Origin: an uncultured Eubacteriales bacterium
GTDB lineage: Bacteria; Bacillota; Clostridia; Oscillospirales; CAG-272
Assembly (NCBI GenBank): GCA_934481515.1
Contig: CAKSPO010000023.1
Location: 1-31,450, forward strand
DNA: 31,450 nucleotides
Direction of reading: 5' to 3'
A model generated the notes under the pieces. It was not told where the DNA came from and did no database searches. It was given only the letters and a program-made list of their open reading frames with translations. Shown piece by piece: positions 15,750 to 24,537 of this stretch; the first letter of the stretch is position 1, and the number at the start of each line of letters is the position of its first letter. The translations under genes were made by a program, and so were the position numbers.

Positions 15750-18359
15750 TCAGTTCAGCCTCTTTTTCAGGTCAAACAAAAACGACATGCATTCAAACGG
15801 GGAAAGCGTGTTGAGGTCGGTTGCCTTCAGCTCCGCCACGATCTGCTCGTTGATGCAGTCGTCCAGCGAAATGGCTCCCTCGTCCTCCTGCACGGTCTTT
15901 CTTTTTCCCATCGGCTTTCCCGTATCCGCCTCGCTGACGGCACGGGACGTGCTTTCCACCGAAGCAAGCACCTCGCGTGCGCGCCGGATGACCTCGTTTG
16001 GCAGTCCTGCCAGCTTTGCGACCTCGATGCCGTAGCTGTCGTCGGTGGAGCCGCGGACAATCTTGCGCAGGAAGGTGATGCTGTCTCCCCGCTTTTTGGC
16101 GGCAATGTTATAATTGATGATGCCGTCGAATTCCTCCTCCATGGAGGTCAGCTCGTGATAGTGTGTGGCAAAAAGCGTTTTGGCTCCGATCTTGCGGCTG
16201 TTGGTATATTCGACGATGGCGCGGGCAATGCTCATGCCGTCGAAGGTGGATGTGCCGCGCCCCACCTCGTCGTATATAATCAGGCTGTTGCGGGTGGCGT
16301 TGCGGAGAATGTAGGACACCTCGTTCATCTCCAGCATAAAGGTGGACTGCCCGGAGGCAAGGTCGTCCGACGCTCCGACGCGCGTAAACACCTTATCGAC
16401 AATGCCGATATGTGCGCTTGCCGCAGGAACAAACGAACCGATCTGCGCCATGATGACAATGAGTGCCACCTGCCGCATATAGGTCGATTTTCCAGCCATA
16501 TTGGGTCCAGTGATGAGCATCAGGCGCTGATGCCCGGTATCCAGCTCGGTATCGTTCGGGACAAAGTAGCTGTCCTTTACGAACTGCTCCACGACCGGAT
16601 GCCGTCCGTCCCTGATCTCGATCCGGTCGCCGGGATCCACCTCCGGGCGCACGTAATTGTTTTTGGTTGCCACTGCCGCGAGGGACAGATAGACGTCCAG
16701 CTCTGCCAAAAGCGCCGCGGTCGTCCGTACCCGGACGCTTTCCGCCGATACGAAGTCGCACAGCTCCCGGAACAGGTTGTATTCCAGCGCGCTGATGCGA
16801 TCCTCCGCGCCGAGAATCTTATATTCCAGCTCCTTTAGCTCCTGCGTGATATAGCGCTCCCCGTTGGTAAGCGTCTGCTTGCGGATGTAGTTCTCCGGCA
16901 CCTGATCCATGAAGGATTTGGAAACCTCGATGTAATATCCGAACACGCGGTTGTAGCCGACGTGCAAAGTGCGGATACCGGTCTTTTCCCGCTCCTCCGC
17001 CTCCAGCTTTTTGACCCAGCTCTTTCCGTCATGGCGGATGGCGTTCAGCTCGTCCAGCTCCGCGTTGTACCCCTCCGCGATAAATCCGCCGTCCCGGATG
17101 AGCGCCGGGGGATCCTCCACAATGGCACGGGAGAGGCGGTCATACAGATCGGTCAGCGGATCCAGCTCCCGGAAAATGCGGGACAGCTTTTCGCTCGTAC
17201 ACTTTTCCAACAGGCTCCGCACCTGCGGAAGTACCGCCGCGGTATTGCAGACGGCGCGCAGATCCTTGGCGTTTGCGTTTCCGTAAATGACCCGTGTGAT
17301 CAGGCGTTCCAGATCCAGCACATGGGAAAGCTCTTCGGTCAGTTCCCGCCGCAACAGGAAATTGCCGCACAGCTCCTCCACGGCGCTCTGCCGCGCCGCG
17401 ATTGCCGCCGGGCTGAGCAAAGGATGCTCGACCCAATGGTACAGCATCCGCGCGCCGGGAGAGGTCACGGTCTTGTCCAGCACCCAAAGCAGACTTCCCT
17501 TGCGGTCTTTTGTCCGCATTGCCGCGGTCAGCTCCAGATTTCTCCGGGTGTTGACATCCATCTCCAGATACTGTCCGCCGGAATAAACGTGCAGCTGGCG
17601 GATGTAGGAAATGTCGCCCTTCTGGGTGTCCTGAAGATAGCCGAGCAATGCGCCCACCGCACGGATCAGCGCACGATCCTCCAGCTGTTCCTCCCGGAGC
17701 TGTCCCGAAAACTGGCGTTCGACCCGTTCCCTCGCACCGCTCTCTTCAAACCGTTCCGCCTGTGCGTCGGTCAGAAGCACGCCCTCCCGTGCGGCAAGGA
17801 ATTCTCCGACCTCTCCCATGTTGGCACCGCACAGATTGCAGATGACCTCGCGCGGCGCGTAGGAGCCAAGCTCGTTTTTCAGCTCCGCATCGCGGTTTGC
17901 GCCCCGGAAGGAGGTGGCAAACACCTCTGCCGTAGAGGAATCACCGAAGCAGATACCGGACTCATTCTCCCCCATGTACACCGCACAGAGAAAATTATTC
18001 TGCCGGGCGGGGAGCATACTGCTCTCCAATAGCGTTCCGGGGGTCACAACACGGATTACCTCCCGCGTAACCAGGCCCTTGGCGGTGGCGGGATCCTCGG
18101 TCTGCTCACAGATGGCGACCTTATAATTCTTTGCAATCAGCTTTGCAATGTACCCCTCCGACGCATGAAACGGAACGCCACACATCGGTGCGCGCTCCTT
18201 CTCCCCGCAGTCTCTGCCGGTCAGGGTCAGATCCAGTTCCCTTGACGCGATGACGGCATCGTCAAAAAACAGCTCGTAAAAATCTCCGAGCCGGTAAAAC
18301 AGGAGATAATCCTTGTATTGATTCTTGATCTTGAAGTACTGATCCATCATCGGTGTCAT
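15750..18359 (-). CDS. mutS: DNA mismatch recognition protein MutS
   Basis: Binds mismatches and small loops and, with ATP, recruits MutL. The 869-residue length is normal for MutS1. The mismatch-contact Phe-X-Glu motif is F27-Y-E29 in RLGDFYELF. The Walker A motif GPNMAGKST is at 618-626, the Walker B aspartate and glutamate are D697-E698 in IIYDEVGRGTSTFDG, and the C-terminus has the helix-turn-helix region. GGGGGAG upstream of the ATG at 18359 supports this start; ATGs four and five codons in are alternatives. It sits between ylbF (55 bp upstream) and mutL (70 bp downstream). Confidence 0.98.
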   Translation of the reverse strand: MTPMMDQYFKIKNQYKDYLLFYRLGDFYELFFDDAVIASRELDLTLTGRDCGEKERAPMCGVPFHASEGYIAKLIAKNYKVAICEQTEDPATAKGLVTREVIRVVTPGTLLESSMLPARQNNFLCAVYMGENESGICFGDSSTAEVFATSFRGANRDAELKNELGSYAPREVICNLCGANMGEVGEFLAAREGVLLTDAQAERFEESGARERVERQFSGQLREEQLEDRALIRAVGALLGYLQDTQKGDISYIRQLHVYSGGQYLEMDVNTRRNLELTAAMRTKDRKGSLLWVLDKTVTSPGARMLYHWVEHPLLSPAAIAARQSAVEELCGNFLLRRELTEELSHVLDLERLITRVIYGNANAKDLRAVCNTAAVLPQVRSLLEKCTSEKLSRIFRELDPLTDLYDRLSRAIVEDPPALIRDGGFIAEGYNAELDELNAIRHDGKSWVKKLEAEEREKTGIRTLHVGYNRVFGYYIEVSKSFMDQVPENYIRKQTLTNGERYITQELKELEYKILGAEDRISALEYNLFRELCDFVSAESVRVRTTAALLAELDVYLSLAAVATKNNYVRPEVDPGDRIEIRDGRHPVVEQFVKDSYFVPNDTELDTGHQRLMLITGPNMAGKSTYMRQVALIVIMAQIGSFVPAASAHIGIVDKVFTRVGASDDLASGQSTFMLEMNEVSYILRNATRNSLIIYDEVGRGTSTFDGMSIARAIVEYTNSRKIGAKTLFATHYHELTSMEEEFDGIINYNIAAKKRGDSITFLRKIVRGSTDDSYGIEVAKLAGLPNEVIRRAREVLASVESTSRAVSEADTGKPMGKRKTVQEDEGAISLDDCINEQIVAELKATDLNTLSPFECMSFLFDLKKRLN

Positions 18360-18414
18360 GGTTGGCTCTCCCCCTTCTCTTTCGTTTCCGGTTCCGTGCC
18401 GGTCCCCCGGCGGC

Positions 18415-18801
18415 TCAGTGACAGCCGCCGCAGCTGGCGCAATTGTGCGTGCATCCCGACGGCTCCTCTCCGGTAATCTGCGTCATGATGGTGCGGTTGA
18501 CGGCGTTCATCAGCTCGTTGACCTGTGCCTGCGTGCGGTTCAGCTCCGCGAATGCGGGCGACTCCGAGATCAGACGGTACAATTCGTCAATCCGGTTCTG
18601 GATTGCGTCGATCAGATGCAGGTCATGCTCCGGCTTTGCCACCTCGTTTTGCAGTGCCTTCTGCTGTACTTCGTATTCGATCATGTGCTTCTTGAGCACC
18701 AGATCCTCCTCGTATGCCTTCTTCGCGTTCTCCAGCGCGATCAGCCGTTCATCCTCCTTCAGCGCGTCTCCGAGCGCCTTGGCAAGTTCAAAAATTTCCA
18801 T
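18415..18801 (-). CDS. YlbF-family protein with cysteine-rich tail
   Basis: A 128-residue, mostly helical protein of the YlbF/YmcA (Com_YlbF) family. In Bacillus subtilis, YlbF and YmcA join YaaT in a complex that supports RNase Y-dependent mRNA processing and carries iron-sulfur clusters. Here residues 1-110 are charged helices, and the tail has C117, C121, C124, C127 and H128, a probable metal or Fe-S ligand set. GGAGA upstream supports the ATG at 18801. It lies between miaB and mutS, about 75 and 55 bp away, a common clostridial order. The tail is typical of clostridial members; whether this is the YlbF or YmcA counterpart is unclear. Confidence 0.88.
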   Translation of the reverse strand: MEIFELAKALGDALKEDERLIALENAKKAYEEDLVLKKHMIEYEVQQKALQNEVAKPEHDLHLIDAIQNRIDELYRLISESPAFAELNRTQAQVNELMNAVNRTIMTQITGEEPSGCTHNCASCGGCH

Positions 18802-18875
18802 GTTCTTTTTCTCCGATCATATGCGATGATTTGTCTGTGGCAACGCACCTTTCGTGGGCATGCCGCAGATTTTTT

Positions 18876-20324
18876 TCAGTTTTTCTTTCCGTAGAGCGCA
18901 TAGGGATCCGCGCGATCCGCCGTGAAGGAAACAAAATGTCCGACATCCGACTCGCTCCCCTCAAAAAATGCGATTTTGTTGCCGTCGGTTCTCCCCGAAT
19001 AGAGGTTCGGATTGTTCTTGCTCACGCCGTCGCACAGAACGCGCAGGGGTTTTCCGAGCAAAGTCCGGTTCTTTTCCAGCCCGATCTCGTTTTGCAGTTC
19101 CAGAAGGCGGGCAAAGCGCTCCTTCTTGACATTTTCCGGCACCTGCTCCATCTCTGCGGCAGGGGTTCCCTTCCGGGGAGAATAGATGAACGAATAGAGC
19201 ATATCAAAGCGTACCTCGCGCAGCATCCGCAGCGTTCCCTCAAAATCCTCCTCCGTTTCTCCCGGAAAGCCGACGATGATGTCGGAGGTCAGGGTCACGT
19301 CCGGCACCTGCCGGCGAAGATAGGAAACGGTGTCCAGATACCGTGCGGTATCGTATTTGCGGTTCATTGCCCGGAGAATCCTGTCACTGCCCGACTGCAT
19401 GGGCAGGTGGAACTGGTGTGCGATGTGCTCCGACGATGCCATGGCGTCGATCAGCTTTTGTCCGGCGTCCTTCGGATGGCTGGTCATAAAGCGCAACAGG
19501 TACTCACCGGGAATCCGATCCAGTTCCCTCAAAAGATCCGCAAAATCATAGCCGCCGCCATTCGTGCGGTCCTTGGCATAGGAATTGACGTTCTGACCGA
19601 GCAGAGTGATATCGCGGTAGCCGTCCGCGACCAGCTGCCGCACTTCGCTGACAATCTGCGGCATCTCGCGGCTCCGCTCCCGTCCGCGCACATACGGCAC
19701 AATGCAATAGGAGCAGAAATTGTTGCACCCGTACATGATGGAAACCCATGCACGGTACCCGCTCTCCCGCCGTACCGGCAGTCCTTCCTCCACGGTGCGC
19801 TCTGCCTCTTCGGCGCACCACTGGCGCTTTCCGCGGGTCAGCCTGGCGCAAAGAAGCTCCGGGAAGCGGTGCAGGGACGCCGTTCCGAACACAAAATCCA
19901 CATACGGATAGTGATGCTTGATCTGCTCCCGCCGATGCTCCTGTGCAACCATGCACCCGCACATTCCGATGACAAGCTCCGGGTTCTTTGCCTTGAGGTG
20001 CTTGTACTGTCCGACGATGGAGAGCGCCTTTTGCTCGGCGTGCTCCCGGATGGCGCAGGTATTGACCATAATCAGTTCCGCCTTTGCGGGATCGTTTGTC
20101 ATGCGATATCCCATCGCTTCTGCCATGCCGGCAATTTTCTCACTGTCTGCCTCATTCTGCTGGCACCCAAAGGTCAGAACAAACGCCTGTCTGCGGCGAC
20201 CGTTTGCCGCTTCGTATGCGTCGTTTTCCGCCCGCATCCGGGCAATATTCGGATCCGTCATTGCGTCGGCGACGGGTTGGTCTTTTTCGGAGCGCTCCTC
20301 TCCGGAGCGGGTGTTTTCTGTCAT
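18876..20324 (-). CDS. miaB: tRNA-2-methylthio-N6-dimethylallyladenosine synthase
   Basis: Radical-SAM methylthiotransferase that adds a methylthio group at A37 of tRNAs carrying i6A. The 482-residue protein binds an N-terminal cluster through C54, C90 and C124 (TFGCQQNEADSE, VNTCAIREHAEQK, GMCGCMVAQ) and the radical-SAM cluster through C200, C204 and C207 (YGCNNFCSYC). A TRAM-like tRNA-binding C-terminus (about 410-480) follows. The MiaB-typical REHAEQK and LGQNVNSY blocks argue against MtaB or RimO. A 40-residue charged N-terminal extension precedes the catalytic part. I use the ATG at 20324, 8 bases after AGGAAGGA; the preceding codon is TTG. Confidence 0.96.
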   Translation of the reverse strand: MTENTRSGEERSEKDQPVADAMTDPNIARMRAENDAYEAANGRRRQAFVLTFGCQQNEADSEKIAGMAEAMGYRMTNDPAKAELIMVNTCAIREHAEQKALSIVGQYKHLKAKNPELVIGMCGCMVAQEHRREQIKHHYPYVDFVFGTASLHRFPELLCARLTRGKRQWCAEEAERTVEEGLPVRRESGYRAWVSIMYGCNNFCSYCIVPYVRGRERSREMPQIVSEVRQLVADGYRDITLLGQNVNSYAKDRTNGGGYDFADLLRELDRIPGEYLLRFMTSHPKDAGQKLIDAMASSEHIAHQFHLPMQSGSDRILRAMNRKYDTARYLDTVSYLRRQVPDVTLTSDIIVGFPGETEEDFEGTLRMLREVRFDMLYSFIYSPRKGTPAAEMEQVPENVKKERFARLLELQNEIGLEKNRTLLGKPLRVLCDGVSKNNPNLYSGRTDGNKIAFFEGSESDVGHFVSFTADRADPYALYGKKN

Positions 20325-20342
20325 CAAAGGTATCCTTCCTCT

Positions 20343-20373
20343 TTCCCCGGGCGGTCAGCCTCTCCCGGGGGAA
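20343..20373 (-). promoter_or_regulatory. GC-rich hairpin abutting the miaB ribosome binding site
   Basis: The arms TTCCCCGGG (20343-20351) and CCCGGGGGAA (20364-20373) pair over nine bases with one bulge. In the minus-strand mRNA the hairpin ends directly next to the AGAGGAAGGA ribosome binding site. No T-run follows, so it is a leader structure, not a terminator. Confidence 0.55.
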
Positions 20374-20406
20374 GTATGTGCTTCGTAAAAAATTCAATTC
20401 CTTTTT

Positions 20407-20435
20407 ATTATACAGGATTTTGCCGGAAAAGTCAA
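20407..20435 (-). promoter_or_regulatory. Sigma-A promoter of miaB-ylbF-mutS-mutL(-tgt)
   Basis: On the minus strand, TTGACT (complement of 20430-20435), 17 bp and TATAAT (complement of 20407-20412). The leader to miaB would be about 75 bases and includes the hairpin at 20343-20373. Confidence 0.85.
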
Positions 20436-20546
20436 GTTTTTCGCGCCGGTTCTCTCTTTTTTCCTTTCTTTTTCCTTTTGCGGTTTTCTATCGACTTTCA
20501 TTATCTTTTGTGATAGGAATATTCCGGCGGTGAGAATGCCGCCGGG

Positions 20547-20590
20547 ATGCCGATTGGGTTCCGGTTGGATGCCGGTTGGGTTCCGGTTGG
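20547..20590. repeat. Tandem repeat, four 11-bp units (two 22-bp units)
   Basis: The units read ATGCCGATTGG, GTTCCGGTTGG, ATGCCGGTTGG, GTTCCGGTTGG, so the true unit is 22 bp, repeated twice with one mismatch. It lies in the 455-bp region between the miaB promoter and the Na/Pi operon terminator. No gene is supported there. Confidence 0.85.
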
Positions 20591-20625
20591 GTTCTGAATG
20601 ATCTTGGTTTGGCTTTGTTTCATGC

Positions 20626-20660
20626 AAAAAAAGCTTCCCCTGTTGTATGGCAGGGGAAGC
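20626..20660 (-). terminator. Intrinsic terminator of the cysS-gtrA-Na/Pi operon
   Basis: Perfect 10-bp arms GCTTCCCCTG (20633-20642) and CAGGGGAAGC (20651-20660). Read on the minus strand the hairpin is followed by seven Ts (complement of 20626-20632). It lies about 120 bp beyond the cotransporter stop. Confidence 0.9.
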
Positions 20661-20782
20661 CGATGAAAGCGTTCTTCTTTGATGCATTGTTTTTTGTTTT
20701 TTCGTAATCCGGTTGACAGGGCGCCCCGGATTTCATCGGAGCGGGATATTTATATTTTCCCTATCTTATTTTTCGGATTCTT

Positions 20783-22558
20783 TCAGTTCTTCGCGGAATC
20801 AAGGGCATACTTTTGGTCATATGCGCGAAACTTTTTCCGGAAGTCCTCGTCACTCCCTTTGACGGTATTGAGATACCGATGGGTATCAAAGCTGTCGTGT
20901 GCCGTTTCGATGACGGCAACCGCGATGTTGGAGCAATGGTCGGAAATCCGCTCCATATTGGTCAGGATGTCCGACAGGACAAAGCCCAGCTCGATGGTGC
21001 AGTTTCCTTCCTGCAGCCGTCTGATGTGGTTATCCTTGATCTCAGCGATCAAATGGTCGATGACCTGCTCCAGCGGCTCGACGTTGACCGCCGTCTCGAC
21101 GCTGTTTGCTTCGTATGCCTGCGCGGTAATCTCCAGAATCTCGGTGACGGCATCGGTCAGAATCCGCAATTCCTCCCTCGCCGCCGGGGAGAAGGAAATT
21201 TCCTTGCGGTGAATCTCCTGCGCGGTCTTGAGCAGGTTGACCGCATGGTCTCCGAGCCGTTCAAAGTCCCCGATGGCGTGCAGCATCCGGGAAACGTTCC
21301 GGCTGTCGGTCTGCGACAGTGCATCTCCCGAAAGGCGCACCAGATACGTTCCGAGACGATCCTCCAGATGATCCAGTCGGTCCTCCTGCTCCAGAATCCA
21401 GTCCGCCGTATGATGGTCGTACTGACGCAGAAGGGTAAAGGTCTTAAGGAGAGTCTCGTGTGCAATGCCCGACATCCGCACCGTCAGGTTTGCGCACTCG
21501 GCAATGGCGACGGACGGGGAGCGGAACAGGCGCTCGTCCAGCTCGAAATCCTTTTCCTTGCCCTTTCTGGACTTGCCTTCGCTCTTCTCCGGAACAATCC
21601 GTTTGGTCAGGCGGACAAGCAACGGGGTCGCCGGCATCAAAATCAGGGTCACCAGGAGGTTATATACGGTATGGATCAGCGCGATCCGCACCGGAGTTGC
21701 CGCCTGTCCGATAAAGTCCCATGCGAACAGAGAGGAAAGCAACAGGTAGAGCGGCAGGCAGATCAGCGCGCCCAGCACCTTGATGGTGGTATGCACGACG
21801 GCAACGCGGCGCGCGTTGGTTCCGGTTCCGATACAGGCAATCAGCGAGGTGGCGCAGGTGCCGATGTTCAGACCCATAATCATGGGAATGACCGTACCGA
21901 CCGAAAGCGTTCCCGTAAGAGACAGCGCCTGCAGAATACCGATGGAGGCGGCTGAGCTCTGAATGATTGCCGTAATGGCAAGCGCAATCAGAAGTCCCAG
22001 TACCGGGTTTGCGAATTTGCCGAGCAATTCCTGAAAATACGGCTCCTCCGCCAGGGGACCCACGGCATCCGACATCATCGTCATGCCGTACATCAATACG
22101 GCAAAGCCGATGAGCACCTTCCCGATGCTGTGCTTCCGGTCGCTCTTGCTGGTCATGAGGAAAATGATGCCGAGGAGTGCCAGAATCGGTGAAAAGTTGA
22201 TCGGCTTGAGCATCTGGAGCCACAGGCTGGAGCTTTCGATGCCCGAAAGGCTGAGAATCCATGCCGTCAGGGTGGTTCCGATATTGGCTCCGAAAATCAC
22301 GCTCAGCGTCTGCGAAAAGTTCATGATTCCGGAGTTGACCAGTCCCACCAGCAACACGGTGGTTGCGGAGGAGGACTGCATGGCAATGGTAATCATGGCG
22401 CCGAGCCCCAGGCTGATGACCGGATTGGCGGTCATCTTTTTCAGCATCCGCTCCAACTGTCCGCCCGCCATCTTCTCCAGGTTTTCGGACATGACGTTCA
22501 TTCCGAACAGGAAGAATGCCATTCCCCCGATCAGGGAAAGCAGGGAAAAAATATTCAT
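20783..22558 (-). CDS. Na/Pi cotransporter family protein with C-terminal PhoU domain
   Basis: Sodium-coupled phosphate transporter of the NptA/YjbB type. The 591-residue protein has two Na_Pi_cotrans repeats, each with the characteristic glutamine-serine motif: QSSSATT at 61-67 and IIQSSAAS near 195-202. About eight to ten membrane spans end near residue 320. A cytoplasmic PhoU-like helical domain follows from about 345 to 570, the usual fusion that may sense phosphate status. The ATG at 22558 has GGAAAGGA 11 bases upstream. It is the last gene of its operon, six bases after gtrA. Confidence 0.93.
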   Translation of the reverse strand: MNIFSLLSLIGGMAFFLFGMNVMSENLEKMAGGQLERMLKKMTANPVISLGLGAMITIAMQSSSATTVLLVGLVNSGIMNFSQTLSVIFGANIGTTLTAWILSLSGIESSSLWLQMLKPINFSPILALLGIIFLMTSKSDRKHSIGKVLIGFAVLMYGMTMMSDAVGPLAEEPYFQELLGKFANPVLGLLIALAITAIIQSSAASIGILQALSLTGTLSVGTVIPMIMGLNIGTCATSLIACIGTGTNARRVAVVHTTIKVLGALICLPLYLLLSSLFAWDFIGQAATPVRIALIHTVYNLLVTLILMPATPLLVRLTKRIVPEKSEGKSRKGKEKDFELDERLFRSPSVAIAECANLTVRMSGIAHETLLKTFTLLRQYDHHTADWILEQEDRLDHLEDRLGTYLVRLSGDALSQTDSRNVSRMLHAIGDFERLGDHAVNLLKTAQEIHRKEISFSPAAREELRILTDAVTEILEITAQAYEANSVETAVNVEPLEQVIDHLIAEIKDNHIRRLQEGNCTIELGFVLSDILTNMERISDHCSNIAVAVIETAHDSFDTHRYLNTVKGSDEDFRKKFRAYDQKYALDSAKN

Positions 22559-22564
22559 CCTTTT

Positions 22565-23029
22565 TTACGTCCTTTCCGGCTTTCCCGGTGTTTTATTTTT
22601 CTTTCGGAAAATCAGAAGCTTGCTGATAAGATAGTTCAGAATCACCACAAGCACTGCCGCAAGAATTTTGAACAGATATTTATTCAGTCCGAGCCACGTG
22701 ACAAAGAGTGCGATGATGACTTCCTGCAACAGAAGCGTCAGCACCCGTCCGCCGGCAAAGGAGGCAAGCTCCAAAAGAATCCACGCACCGCGCTTGCGGC
22801 TTTTGAAAACCCAGATGCGGTTGGTGAAATACGCAAACAGCACCGCGGCAATCCATGCGATGCAGTCCGCCACGTGAATGATCCACGGGCGCTGCTCCAT
22901 GGCATTCGTCCAAAGGCGGTAAAGGAGGAAGGAGATGCTCCAGTCCACCAGCGTGGTAAGTCCCCCGAAAATCAGGTACAGAAGGACCTCCCGGTGCCGA
23001 AGCACCAGCGCCCTGATTTTGCCGATCAT
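22565..23029 (-). CDS. GtrA-family membrane protein
   Basis: A 154-residue GtrA-like protein with four membrane spans, the family thought to move polyprenyl-phosphate-linked sugars across the membrane. The N-terminal EVLLYLIFGGLTTLVDW, the FAYFTNRIWVF block and the final NYLISKLLIFRKK are typical. Its ATG overlaps the cysS stop by 4 bases (ATGA, 23026-23029), so it is translationally coupled to cysS. A link to a glycosyltransferase is expected for this family but none lies in this operon; the GT8 pair at 5287-7216 is 16 kb away. Confidence 0.92.
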   Translation of the reverse strand: MIGKIRALVLRHREVLLYLIFGGLTTLVDWSISFLLYRLWTNAMEQRPWIIHVADCIAWIAAVLFAYFTNRIWVFKSRKRGAWILLELASFAGGRVLTLLLQEVIIALFVTWLGLNKYLFKILAAVLVVILNYLISKLLIFRKKNKTPGKPERT

Positions 23030-24468
23030 GCTTTTTCCTCAATCCGGTAGGTGGTTCCCTCCTTGGTATCGATCAGAACGATACCGCGGGAAAGGAGTTC
23101 CGCACGGATCCGGTCCGCTTCCGCGTAGTTCTTCTCTGCCTTTGCGGCTCTGCGGGCTTCCATTGCGGCTTGGATTTCCTGTTCCAATGCGTCGTCTCCC
23201 TTTTCACCGGCTGCGGCTGCTTCGGTTTCCTTCCGGAGCTTTTCCGCGTTTTCCAAAAGATCCAGGCAGAGCACCCGGTCAAAGTCCTGCAACAGGTACC
23301 GTTTGGTGGCGTCGCTCAGCTCCGCTTTGAGCACGTCATACACCGCAGTAACGGCAAGAGAGGTGTTCAGGTCATTGTCCAGCGCCCGGACAAACGATTC
23401 CCGCAACGGCTCCGCGGCGGCGGTGTCCGGTTCTCCCCCTTCTCTGAGTGCGGCGACGCGGGCGATCAGCTTCTGATACGCCGCCTTGGCGTTGTCCATG
23501 TTCTCGTAGGAAAAGACCAACGATTTGCGGTAGTGCGATTGCAGGCAGAAGAAGCGGTACACCATCGGGTCGTAGCCCTTTTCCGCAAGCAGGGACAGGG
23601 TCAGAAACTCTCCTTTGGATTTGCTCATTTTTCCGGAGGTGGTGTTCAGATGCAGGACATGGAACCAGTAATTGCACCATTTGTGCCCGAGATATGCCTC
23701 GGACTGTGCGATCTCGTTGGTATGGTGGGGGAAGGCGTTGTCTATTCCGCCGCAGTGAATGTCCAGATACTCGCCGAGGTTTTTCATGCTGATGCAGGAG
23801 CACTCGATGTGCCAGCCGGGATAACCGACACCCCACGGACTGTTCCATTTCAGCTCCTGATCGTCAAATTTGGATTTGGTGAACCAGAGGACAAAATCCG
23901 CCCGATTGCGCTTGTTCCCGTCCGCTTCCACACCTTCGCGGACGCCGACGGCAAGATCCTCCTCCTCAAAATTGTGGAAAACATAATACTGCTTCAGCTT
24001 GGAGGTATCAAAGTATACGTTTCCTCCGGCTTCGTAGGCATAGCCCTTTTCCAGCAGGACGGAAATGACGTGAATGAAGTCGTCGATGCAGGAGGTTGCC
24101 GGCTGGACAATCTCCGGGCGGCGAATGTGAAGCGCCTCGCAGTCCTCAAAGAATTTATCCGTATAGAACTTTGCGATCTCCATCACCGTTTTGTGTTCCC
24201 GCTTGGCGCCCTTGAGCATCTTATCCTCTCCGGTATCCGCATCGGAGGTGAGATGTCCCACGTCGGTGATATTCATCACGCGCTTGACCTCATAGCCGGA
24301 ATAGCGCAGGTAGCGGTCCAGGATGTCTTCCATAATATATGTGCGCAGGTTTCCGATATGGGCAAAGTGGTAGACGGTGGGCCCGCAGGTATACATACTG
24401 ACCTTTCCCGGCTCGTGCGGGACAAATTCTTCTTTGGTTCTGCTCAGCGAATTATATAGCTGTAACAT
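23026..24468 (-). CDS. cysS: Cysteinyl-tRNA synthetase
   Basis: Charges tRNA-Cys with cysteine. The 480-residue class I enzyme has the HIGN form of the first signature (37-40, after TCGPTVY), the KMSKS signature at 280-284 and zinc ligands C28, C223, H248 and E252. The C-terminal DALR-like helical domain follows. I chose the ATG at 24468 (MLQLYNSLSR); GGAAAGGA lies 12 bases upstream. The frame stays open for 23 more codons upstream without support. No T-box leader is visible in the 69-bp gap behind the flavin reductase-like gene, so it appears to depend on the promoter at 25181-25209. Confidence 0.97.
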   Translation of the reverse strand: MLQLYNSLSRTKEEFVPHEPGKVSMYTCGPTVYHFAHIGNLRTYIMEDILDRYLRYSGYEVKRVMNITDVGHLTSDADTGEDKMLKGAKREHKTVMEIAKFYTDKFFEDCEALHIRRPEIVQPATSCIDDFIHVISVLLEKGYAYEAGGNVYFDTSKLKQYYVFHNFEEEDLAVGVREGVEADGNKRNRADFVLWFTKSKFDDQELKWNSPWGVGYPGWHIECSCISMKNLGEYLDIHCGGIDNAFPHHTNEIAQSEAYLGHKWCNYWFHVLHLNTTSGKMSKSKGEFLTLSLLAEKGYDPMVYRFFCLQSHYRKSLVFSYENMDNAKAAYQKLIARVAALREGGEPDTAAAEPLRESFVRALDNDLNTSLAVTAVYDVLKAELSDATKRYLLQDFDRVLCLDLLENAEKLRKETEAAAAGEKGDDALEQEIQAAMEARRAAKAEKNYAEADRIRAELLSRGIVLIDTKEGTTYRIEEKA

Positions 24469-24537
24469 GAAATTCGGATTCCTTTCCGGATGTTCTCCGT
24501 ATAAATTTTTTCTGATTCCGTCCTTGGCACTGCGCAC

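Noticed and set aside
18714..20513. 599-codon frame opposite miaB and ylbF
   Set aside because: Covers two confident genes on the other strand; no recognisable domain.
20394..20687. Minus-strand frame over the 22-bp tandem repeat
   Set aside because: It covers the miaB promoter on the same strand and the terminator at 20626-20660, and its repeat is explained by the DNA repeat.
24469..24537. T-box riboswitch ahead of cysS
   Set aside because: The gap is only 69 bp and lacks the conserved T-box sequence.
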